From Ptychodera flava (lineage: Eukaryota > Hemichordata > Enteropneusta > Ptychoderidae), in contig NC_091941.1 in the NCBI RefSeq assembly GCF_041260155.1, forward strand, positions 39,256,747-39,320,746: 64,000 nucleotides of DNA, written 5' to 3'. Positions within the stretch are counted from its first letter, which is position 1. The number at the start of each line of letters is the position of its first letter. The notes beneath the pieces are model-generated. The model was given only the letters and a program-made list of their open reading frames with translations. It was not told the DNA's origin and did no database searches. The position numbers and the translations under genes are program-made. Shown one piece after another: positions 32,860-44,579 of this stretch.

Positions 32860-34390
32860 CTACTATATACTATAGTCTATAGAAGCTATTGGGATGGGTA
32901 TCCGTCCGTCGTCAGTCTGTATGTATGTATGTATGTATGTATGTATGTCCGTTTGTGAGGCGTCCGTCCACTCAAATATCTTGAGAACCGCAGTACTTAC
33001 TGATTTGATATTTGTTGTGTAGATGAAAAATATGATTTTGAGAAACCATTTTTTTTAATTTTTTGATATTGTTGAAAATAGGCAAATTAATGCCAAAAAA
33101 GGTGTTTTTGGTAAAAAATCTTCTTCTTAATAACCGCTGGTCAGACAGCTTTGTTATTTGGTATGCAGGTCCCTAGGGATAACCCAACTTAGATTTGTTC
33201 AAATTGTGATGAAATATGCAAATGTGTATTTTCCAGGAATTTTTTTTTGTCATTTTTGGTCAAAGTTTGACTTACATTGTATGTAATTCTTGTACTGTAT
33301 AACCCTATCAATTCACCCAGAAAAAAATAATTGATATGATTTTAGATAATTGAATTAATTAGGAAATCATCAAAGCCAAAATAATTTTAGTGTGGAATTA
33401 TCAGAAAGTTCAACTTTTTTTGACAGTTCATAGTGAAATGCTTACCATCTTTGAGGATTAAAACATGTAAAAGGCATCTTATTTCCTGAATCCCAACTTT
33501 GATATATTCTGAACCACCATTTATGTTATCTAAAAGAAATTGCTCATAATAGTTTGTCATGATAGGGTGGTCAAATAAATAGAGGTAGAGAAAGTTCTAA
33601 TTTCCATTTATGGTTGACTTGGTACTTTTTGTGGAAAAAAATAGAGTGGTCAATTAAAAGAGTGGTCAAAGTGATAGGGTTTTTATGGTAAATCTGGGCT
33701 GTAAGATTCCTCATCTGCTATTTATAGCACTTATGCAATCTGTGTAAACAGTGCAATGAAAGTGTAACATGATTCCTTATAATGCTTTTGATGACCTTGA
33801 ACTTCTTAAGTTTCAAACATTTGTCTCTTCAGTGTGCTTTCTCTGAGTACGCACAGTCTCAACTTATTTAACAGAACTTACTTACAATTTTAATTTGAAA
33901 GTTAAAATGTGCTTGGTTAGTAGGATGAAAATACTGATATTAAAAGATAACCAGCTCAAGATTCTTTATAACCTGACAGATATGCTGTTTTTTATGACGT
34001 AAATCTTGATTTAAGCAAGTCTTGTTTACTCTAATTAGAATGTAATTAACTCTCGTTTATTTGCTATTATAGACTAATATAGTCTGATGAAATATGCAAA
34101 TCTGTATTTTTACAGAATTTTTTTCCATTTTTGGTCAGGCCATCCTGAAATGAGCTATCAAAGATATCCACCTTCTTCATCAATACATGTGTCACAAAAG
34201 GTTATTCTCTACATAACACAGCAGAGCTCTGTCAACTGTTGAGTCGCTTGTTTTTTCAAAACCGCTGGTCAGACAGCTTTAATATTTGGTTTACATGTCC
34301 CTAGGATGACCTTAGTGAGATCATTTCATACACTCAGGAAATACTTAATTTTGTATCCATGTCTATAGTAGCTTCAGGGACTTTGGCCCT
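32860..34390. repeat. Dispersed repeat with CTATAG ends and internal duplicated modules
   Basis: It begins CTATAGTCTATAGAAGCTAT, followed by GGTATCCGTCCGTCGTC and a (TATG)n tract. Two modules recur: ACCGCTGGTCAGACAGCTTT with GTCCCTAGG at 33127-33180 and 34260-34305, and GATGAAATATGCAAAT with CATTTTTGGTCA at 33208-33260 and 34087-34137. A CTATAGTAGCTTCAGGGACT motif at about 34361 may mark the far end. No ORF. It looks like a composite, non-coding interspersed repeat of unknown class. Confidence 0.6.
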
Positions 34391-35079
34391 ATGTTTATTG
34401 TACTAGTGCAAGTAATTTAATCACAAATAACTGGCTTTTCAAAAGACAACGAAAATACTGGCAAAATGCAAATAGTACCAATACTCATCATTGCAGCATA
34501 AAAATCTCTAAAATCATCATAGAAAAATCGCATTCTATTTTTATTTGTATTGTTAATGACATTTACATCACCAACACCATCATGCCAACATCATTCAGTG
34601 GACGGCTGAATTTAACACTATTCGAGTTGCTCTTTGCATTTCAACAACGGAAACTACGCTTAGAGTTTCAGAAATGCATTTCAGCATTCTTATTTCGAAG
34701 ATCATGTGTAAACTGCTGAAAAGGTGCAGACTGCATTTATGTGCACTAAAAACGCAGCCCTATACAGTGAGAAAGATGGCAGCCAAGGCAACGCTTTATA
34801 ATTACAGAAACACAATGTCGGCAAATTTCAGTCGTTAGCTCCGATACAAAGCAAAAAAGAGTTGTCAACCAGAGTAAAACGACTCAGGTATGAAAAAAAA
34901 GTTTTTCGGTGGTTTTTCGACACTCCATAGACAACAGTAAAAAATAATGGAAGCTCTGAAATAAACGAACTTACAAAGATGCCTTTGTTTGTTTTCTATC
35001 AAATGTTACGAGCATTGAAACTTGCATAGTAGGGTCACCGTATACTTAATAAATCAAAATGAAAACGTATAACGTTTCA

Positions 35080-38000
35080 TCACGACATTCTCAATTTATT
35101 ATTGATTATCCATTTCTGTTTTGGATTATTCTCGTCGCATTTCAGCATTTGAATTCTAAAGCGTCCCGTGTCCAACTCTAAGCACATCTTCTTGTCTTCC
35201 AGATATATCCATCTTTTTTCCTGCAAGATGAAACAATAACAAAGCTATTTAGTTACTGTTGATGTTCTGATAATAGACGTGGACATGTACTACGATGTCA
35301 AGAACTGAGCGTTCTGTGATTCGGAACCACATGACAAAGGAAAAACAATCTCAGAAACGAATTTCTCGATTTGTGCGATTTTTTCTTTTTTTGAACTATA
35401 GGCCCTAAATGGTTGGTTCGTACCTTTAGTTAACTATTTATCTCCTTTATTAAAGACCATAAACGAATGAACAACCTTTAAAATAGTTATTTTTGAAATT
35501 TACTTGTTTCCTAAAAAGTTAAACATACCTTGTCAAAATTCCAAGTGTACTTTGTATGCCCATCACAACGACGCAATTTGATTTCCTGGTGAATCTCATA
35601 CAAACACATTTCGTTTACTCTGAATTCACGATCAGCTGTTATTCGGAAGAGTTGATTTCCACCCTGACCATGACATCCAGAGACACCAACACGACCACCT
35701 TCCCTGCTTCCCATTGTGTCCACGCACAGACTACGAACCTCGGATTTTATCTGTGAACGTGAGAGAAACATCAGAGAAATACAAAGTATTCAGCAATAGG
35801 CCGCACGAACATTGCAATTTCAAGTGGACTTCTCTGACTTGAGACGTTTTACATGTAAGCCTGTGGACCCGGAGAGTTTCAACATCCTGTATCGCTCTTA
35901 ATTTCTCTTTTTGACGTTACATGAAACTGTATTTAAAAGTTATTAATGTAGCTGAAACAGCCTAGTAGACCAGTCAGTAAAATACACGACATAATTGTTT
36001 TATGACATGGAAACACGAAATTGCCATCCGATAGATCAATATCGCAAGAAGACTTTGACTTTGTTTCCGTAGCAACCGGTGATCCAACAAGTTGCAATAT
36101 TTCTAGCTCAACTCAAAAAAGAGAAACCGGCAGCGATACGAATGATTCGATTGACGCGAAAAACGACGATGTCACTTTTTGTTAAAATATCTATGACTCT
36201 TACTTCACCCCATCCAAGATTAGCTCCTGGGAATGGATACGTATCCAGCAGATCTGGTGCTACCTCAGTCATAAACCAGTGGAAATTTTTACACTTGTGT
36301 TTTTCCTTGAATTCCAACTGTGCACTGATGTCGCCGTATGTTAAAAGCTGGGATTCTGGTTTACTCCTGTAAAAGTACTCCTTGTAATCATCCATCCACA
36401 CTTCGACTACACGTCTGTAATTCTACGAGTCAAGAAAATGATTTAGAGATATTTCTCATGAACAATATGTGCCAGACGTCATTTGAATGGACACGTTATC
36501 AACTGCGATATGATGCCGAAATTACTATCCCCCAAACTTGTAGGAGATGCTATTATTATTCGACTGACCATGACGAACTTGAATGTGCTTGAACGCTCGT
36601 GTGGAATTGCACAAATTACAGGGGACTGATGTTATTTATTCGATTCATATTCAATAAAATGCATTGCAGGTATGGTTAAACATTACGTCATATATTTAAA
36701 ACTTACCCTAATTGACCATTGTGTCATGGTAGCGTTTGGAGCTCGATAGGGCACTTTACCAAGTATTCGGTACACATGACCAACTCTTGAACAGGGAACC
36801 CATAGCATAGACCCGCCACATTGCCAAATCTGGTGTGAAAAATGAAAATCGTGAGACATTCCCTTCGGATTATTTGCAGTGTCCCATTATCTATATGTCA
36901 ACTGAAAGTTGGGAGTTTCAATCAAAGTGAAAACTGCAACGAAACATTGTTGACAGAGAAAACCTTACGAGACGCGTAATAATCATGTTTTATTTCATTT
37001 CACAGCGAGACTCTAGAACAATGTTATCCCAAGTTTACGACATCAACGGCTCTCGATTATACTTTTTAAGAATGAAATGACATCCCTTAAACCATAAACG
37101 CGGCGGAGAATTACATGTACCTTGAAAGATAGTTCGAAATTTTCTCCTCCCCAGACTTCAAGTCCAGGATCATAGGCACCGAGTTCAAAGAAGTAGTCCC
37201 TTGCCATCGCAAACAAACCGCCGGCCATTGCTGGAGACCTGTATTCAACAATGGAAATCAATTACTACATGCTGATTAGAAGCAATAAGGGAAAGTATCC
37301 CACTTTCAGTTACAGTAACATTTAAAAACAAAGATGAAAAGAAGAAAGTTTAGAAACTCGTCCTGCAATATTTCTTCTATGGATGGAAAATCTCGAGTTC
37401 TAAAATTAGTAATGCGGTCAATCCAGCTCTATACCTCAATGAAATTACGTTGCGGATAAATACAGCGGTTTAAAACTAAGCAGAAAAGGTCGCAAAACTT
37501 AGGGAGCGTTCAGTTGTTATGGCCGGGGGTGGGCCGGCAAATTCTTCCTGCGCATCAGTCAAAATAAGTGACCCCCTACCTATTGCACCAAAAATTGCTG
37601 ACTCCCCCTCTTAAGATGAAAAAAATTTCATGACCCTCCCCCCAATAGCTTGAGTATTAAGCTGCACACACAAACACCTCGGGGGATACAATCCCAAAAA
37701 AACTAGATTCTAAGATTTTTTTAAATGACTCTCCTTACAAACTCACAAGGTGTTAATGTTCAAATTTCCCCTTCTGATTTGCTATAATGTTGAAATTACC
37801 CCTCAAAGGGATTGGACAGAAGTTACAGGTGGTTCGCAATATTTTTGCGCAAGCTTGTGTGTACAAAATTTGATATTTGGACTTAATTGATAATCAGCTG
37901 TTGATAATGTTGATTCACTATACAAGGTAGTGTATGAGAAAACTGTGTAATACTTTTTCAATACAAAACTATACCTATGCATTATAGATATTTGATGATT

Positions 38001-41000
38001 GACATAAATGTACTTAATTGGACTAGGGTTGTTACAACAGGTATGTGGACAAAAAATTTGACTTAGAATTTCACCAAAAATGTCTATCCATTATACATGG
38101 AAGTCTATGATAAAATTTTGAATATTTTTTCAATGAAAAACTTGCTATACTTGTGCATATACAGACGTTGAATAATTTACATAATGGTACTTTATTAGAA
38201 TATGATGGTAAAAGGTGCATATCATGTGTACAAGAAATCTGATTTTGGAATTTCACTGAAAATGTTCGTCCACTATACATTGGAATCTTTGAGGAAACCG
38301 AATAATTTTTTTCCAATACAAAAATAGGTAAACCTGTGTATTTATGTATTCTTGATTATTAATATTAATGTACTTGATTAGACTTGGGTGGTAACAAATG
38401 GATGTGTTCGCCAGAAATTTGATTTTGGAATTTCACCGAAATGTAGATTCACTGTACATGGGAGTCTATGAGGAAACTATGAATAATTTTTTTCCAGTTC
38501 AAAAATAGGTAAATCTGTGTATTTATGTACTCCCGATTATTAATATTAATGTACTCGATTAGACTAGGGTGGTTACAAATGGATATGTGTGCAAGAAATT
38601 GGATTCTAGAATTTCACCGAAATGTTGATTCGCTATACATGGTAGTCTATGTGGAAACTATGAATAATTTTTTTCCAATACAAAACTCTAAATCTGTGTA
38701 TTTATAGACATTTGATAATTCGTTTTAAAGTACTTAGTTAAACTAGCATGGTTAAAGGTTGATATGTGTGCAAGAAATTGGATCTTGGAATTTCAACGAA
38801 ATTCTGATTCACTTTACATTGGAGACTATGAGAAAACTATGAATAATGTTTTTACAATGCTATACTAAATTAACTTGTGCTTTTATAGATGTTGATAATT
38901 GATACAAATGTACTTGATTCAAATAGGGTATTTGAAAGTTCAGATGTTAACAACAATAATGATATTGGAATTTCACCTAAAAGTATTATTTAACTTTTCA
39001 TGGTACTAGTAGTATACAGGTAACTGTTAAACAATTTCCCCGACAAAACTTGTTATATCTCTAATATGTAAGAAATAGGAATTGTTCATTGCCCTCGGTG
39101 AGCTCAATTTACAATAAGACAAGCCTCAGAGTTGCCAAGTAAAGATGTGACAGATAATTATACTTTTTGTTCAGATTTATAGTTACGTGACTTCAGAGAA
39201 TGAAATCATGCAGCGAATCATTTCATCCCCAAGAATATTTCTGAACACTGAAACTGCTTTTTGACGGGACGGATACTTTTGAAAATTAAGTGACTCCCTC
39301 TGAGCTGTTTAAAAAATACATGCCCCCCTTTGCAGTTTCCAAATTTAAGGTGACCCCCCTGGATTTTGCCGGCCCACCCCGGCCGTAATAACTGAACGCT
39401 CCCTTACGACAAAATAATTTAAAATTGAAATTGTGGTCAGGTAAGTGCAATGAGAAGAAAAGTCAGAAATAACGATCTATCGCCTATAGAGTACCTGTGG
39501 ATCTATCGCCTATAGAGTTTACCTGTGGATCTATCGCCTATAGAGTTTACCCGTGGATCTATCGCCTATAGAGTTTACCTGTGCATCTATCGCCTATAGA
39601 GTTTACCTGTGGATCTATCGCCATAGAGTTTACCTGTAGGGCTCACTTGAACGAGACCTTCGTCGTTTCTCTGCGTCATTCATCGGTAAATGTTTCCAGT
39701 ACAAACTCCAATCAAAGCCTCCTCTTGAAAGTTCACCAGATCCCTGTGGCCGCATGGAATAGTCCATGTTATCGATAACGTCGACAAGTGGTACCGTCAC
39801 GACAGTCCTATATAAGATTATTGAAAATGTGGATAAGTCAAACAGACAAACAATCAAATGACTTAACGATAAATAGAACAAAAGTTTGACTTAAATTGTA
39901 TTATTGCGCTCTACTTCCGTCATGGTAAGACTGGTTACATTACGGTGCACTTATTACGGCGGAAAAAGCAATCACTTTAGAAAACGTAATCATGGTTGCT
40001 CGCCTTTGCTTTTTCTACATCAATCTACGCCAATCACATGATTTAAAGAGGGGGCGGGGGTCGTTGGCCATGAGTGCGACTTTCTTGTTTACAAACAGTA
40101 TATTTCATGCATGATATCTACATCACGTCAACATAGCTGCAACATTGAAATTTTTACGATATTCATTGTTAACAACGTGTTTTAACTTTCACCAATCGCA
40201 TTGTACCCTAGATACAGTGTTTACATCGGTCGTAGGGGTCCCTGGCAACCTTTAAACAGGGTCGGACAACCCCCCTCCCTTTAAACTCTCTTACCTATTG
40301 TTTGCAATTGGTGTCAGCAATGGTGGAAGCCAGTTGTTTCCAACTTCACAATGTGCATCCAACCATACCAACACATCGGCCGTGGCATGCATAGCACCGA
40401 CTGTACGCGTACGTATCAATCCTTCCCGTTTACGGTTCCGAACTAGTCTAAGTTTACCAAGAAACCGAGGCTTTGTTATGTATTCTTCTAACTGCTTTTG
40501 TAAATGTTCTGTGCAAAGAAAGTTTAGAATAACGAAACCCGATAAGCAAGCAACACTCTTAAATTTGGATTTTTCGAGAGATAGTCAGTGAGTATGACTT
40601 TCAAATTTTGACAAATTGTCCGAGGTTGCATTCAATCATATCGCAGAATGGTAATTTCATCATGTGGAAGAGGAAGCTTGCACTTCGATTGTAACGAGTA
40701 ATCTTTCAAAAGTGCCTGATGCAATGAAATTAAGTCAGACAGCAGCGTGGTGGCGAACCGCCTTTCTGGCAATTTGTATGTTTAGTGTTTGTAGAAATTC
40801 ACCATAATAACAGTAGTAAGCTTAAAGATAGCTTGAATTACTAGTGTTTGGTGAATTGTTAAAATACGTCACCTTTATTACTAAAATCGTCGACCAAGAT
40901 GACTTCATGTAGAAGCCTAGGTGGTGTTCTGTTGAAAACACTGTGTACTGTCCTAAGTAGGGTTGACCAACCCTCGTTATGAAAAACTAAAATCACACCA

Positions 41001-44000
41001 ACCGACGGCAATGAATTGGGATAGTGCCAATATCTACATCTGTTGAAAAAATAAACACAGATAAAGGTTATGTATGAGTAAAAAACATGTAATAATTATA
41101 GTAAGAAGTCGTTAATTTGCCTTCTTGAATTCAATATTTACTCATTGATTGCAGGTGTCAAACAACATTTTGTTCCGATGTATCTTGAACGAATGATGCC
41201 GGTACGTGGGTGAGGCAAAATCATAATGGCTTCCGCATTTCTAATATTCGAGCACCGCAATCATTGGCGTTGTCTTCACGGGACAACGTCGTTTGACATT
41301 GCTTTTGAAATGTTTTGACTGCTTAGCTGTCGATTGACATGTTAAAACATGCTGAAAAAGTGGTCGGCAGGCAACGCATATTACCCACTTCAGATAGAGT
41401 GGATGAAGAAAACGATAGTATAGCCTTCAGATAGAGTGGATGAAGAAAACGATAGTATAGCCTTACAGAAATAGTCACCTTTTGTTCCAACGAGCTAAAA
41501 ACCTCAACGAGCAGTACAGCTAGGTACGGTCCCTCCACAAAGGAGGGACCGTGAGCTAGGTTACACCTGACACTTATCACATCATGCACATATGCACCAT
41601 ACTTTGACTTCATTGCTGCATCGTTTTTATTAAAAGAAAGCATTTAATTTTCTTGACATGCACATTACAACGACCTTGTCCTCTCGTGGTTCTTCCAGAC
41701 AACTTTGATACCCTGCGTGCCGGGACGGTGTTGATTCTATAAAACACTGTATGAAAGTCCGATTGAAACAAACTGGAAAGACTTACTCATCAACCCTCAT
41801 CAACTTCAAGACAACTTTGATACCCTGCGTGCCGGGACGGTGTTGGTTCTATAAAACACTGTATGAATTTTCAAAGTTCGAAACTAGAACGACTTACTCA
41901 TCGACCCGTAAATCACGAATGCCTCTGTCCAGGGATATTTTATTGCTGACGTATTGATTAAATCCGTATTCATTTATAAGTCTATCAATATCTTTTTGTT
42001 CTTGGGCAGTTGTCTTCACCGGCTCGGCATATTCACCCGGGCCAACTCTATTCTTTTCTTCTGATGGTTGGTCTTCATAGTTACCGATTATCCCTCTCTT
42101 GAACTGTGCAGGCTGTTTGACTGTTCCCGGTTTCGGATTTTTTATGTCATCCCAGACATTCTCCTGGTCAACTTTGTTAAGGTCCTGCGATGTAAAAAAA
42201 TAAAACTTATGTATTTAATGATGGCAGCGGAGTGTGTTCGGAGATTCAAACGCAAAACTGTAGCATGGGCAATTATTGTTTACGAAGATGACGATATCAA
42301 TGATAGTGTTTTCTAATCCTACTTTTTCAGTTCTCATAATTTTTCATCACAGGCGCGATAGCGTCCCCTTGAGCTGTCGAATATTCCCAGTCTTTGATGT
42401 ATAAATACCCCAGTCTGGCTGAAGTCCGGAACACTATCAGCTGTATATCTCTCCGTCTTCAAATGTCGATTGATCATGAACAGATCAGAAATTCGTGTGA
42501 ACCTGACATAAAAATATCGAGACGTCTGACATCTTTGAGTAGGTGCGTCCGTCCAATATCTCCATGGTGTATCTAACGAGATGGATGCTTGGTAGGGCAG
42601 AGAACCGTAAACAAGTTGTCCCCTCTCTCCCATAGCTAGATATATCAATAGAATATAAGTTGGTTTATTCTAATAAACCACTTATATATATATATAATAC
42701 ATATCCATGGATAGAGTGGTTTGGGTCAACGACTTCAATCCTATGCGACCTGACGTCAGACAACTAGCCAAAAGACACCATAAAATCCTGCAGCTCTCTG
42801 AAAGAATGTCTATGGTTTCCCCTACACCTCCCCTCATTTCGGACAGAGTTTGTGCCAATCTTGGCCAGTTGATTGTAAGACACAGATTACAACAACACAA
42901 CAACACAACAACAACAACAGAATAAATGGAGCTCACGGCCATGTAATGATACTAGATGCAGAGTAATGTGCTCACAGATGGTCACCACGGACAGCATAAC
43001 AAGTCATAGCAACGGTAAACTTTCAAAATAAAGGGACAGTACAACTGTAATACTGAAAATGCCATTTATTGTGTATTTTGTGATATTTGCTTATGTCAGT
43101 ATGTTGGCCAAACTAAAAACAAAATAAGGTACAGAATGGCCGGTCACAGAAGCATGATAAAATGTAAAAACAATGATCTCGATAATCCAGCACTATTTGT
43201 AAGTCAGCATTTTAACCTTCCCAACCATTCAGTAAAGAATATGAAAGTCATTATCTTGGAAACGGTTCATAACAGTGATCACAATGGTAAAAATTCTAGG
43301 GACATTGTTGAAACAAAGTGGATATTTTTACTTAACACCATGTATCCAAAGGGACTCAATAGAGAGTCACCCATTCCTGCTATAGTGTAGCTTTTTATTC
43401 AATCATTGACTTTCGGGTATTTTTCACCCTCCCTGTCAGTTTGACTACATACGGGTGATACCTTTATTTTTATCACATTTTTTATCACATTTGTTTTTCA
43501 ACACATTTACATCTTTAAGTCTTGACATTGAATTTTACCCTGTATTTTTACCACTTTTTTATTTTGATGGTGATCATTATTATTTAAAACTTTTACATCT
43601 TTTTTAGAATATTGACATTGAATTTTACCCTGTACTTTTACTAGTTTTTTATTTTGATGGTGAAATTTTCACTTCAGTAGAGTTCTATTTTCTCCTGGCT
43701 TAAATATTTCAGTACCGGTTGGTTTTCCTACAGCTGTCTCTCCACTTTCTAAGACATTGTTGGTTCATTTGTATTGTACACCGTATTGCACATTTCTTAC
43801 GTCTGCATGTGATGTACATCGCATTAATATATGCAAATCAGCTTGTAGGTGTCAATCACCCAATGCATTTCAACCTCTGCTCTGGTTGGTTCAGTGTCAT
43901 TTCCATCTTGACAGTCAACAAGTGAGTACAGTCTTGCGTTGTTCCACAACTCTTTGTGTAGTATAGATCCTCGTGTTGAGTCCGAGGTCCAGTTACCAGT

Positions 44001-44221
44001 AAAGTACTTTTTTTAGAGTTTCGCTTTTCGAGTTCGTTTCAATTTTTTAGCTTCCTGTATTTTCTTTCACATGCTTATAGTCTGTTATCCGTTTATTTCA
44101 GTTTTTAACCCTGATGAAGTGGGATTAAGCCCACGAAACGTCGGACAATAAAATTTAGTTTGTAGTGAAGAACACTGTGTCCTAGAGTTGGTGCTGCTTG
44201 ACCTATCCTGTCAATATATAT

Positions 44222-44306
<85 letters not shown>

Positions 44307-44530
44307 GCTTTTGTCATTTGAACATTAGTGTTTGGTATGTGACAAAGTACTGTGGCAATTAGAGCATTGTCTTTCAAAGTGTGGCCAGGTATTCTAAAGT
44401 GAGGAACAGCGTAGGGAGATCTGTCTGATTTGTTTGTTTTAATATTTGAGCGATGTCCATCGAGGCGTTTATGAAATGGTTGTGTAGTTTTACCAATGTA
44501 TTGAATACCACAAGTTTTGCAAGTAAGAGC

Positions 44531-44579
<49 letters not shown>

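Larger units (their letters stand above)
30532..35079. other. Convergent intergenic region, 102-aa gene / GALNT
   Basis: About 4.5 kb with no recognised coding exon. It holds the 3' UTR of the upstream gene, a small palindrome at 31804-31886, a (TATG)n tract at about 32920-32948 and a repeat rich in GTCCGTC at about 32860-34390. Confidence 0.6.

Noticed and set aside
32918-32950. (TATG)n array as a possible CRISPR-like or regulatory array
   Set aside because: A simple tetranucleotide run without spacers, part of an interspersed repeat.
44105-44377. Minus frame with a long Ile-Tyr repeat
   Set aside because: Most of it is a translation of the (AT)n tract. Only its first part belongs to the minus-strand Penelope-like GIY-YIG domain.
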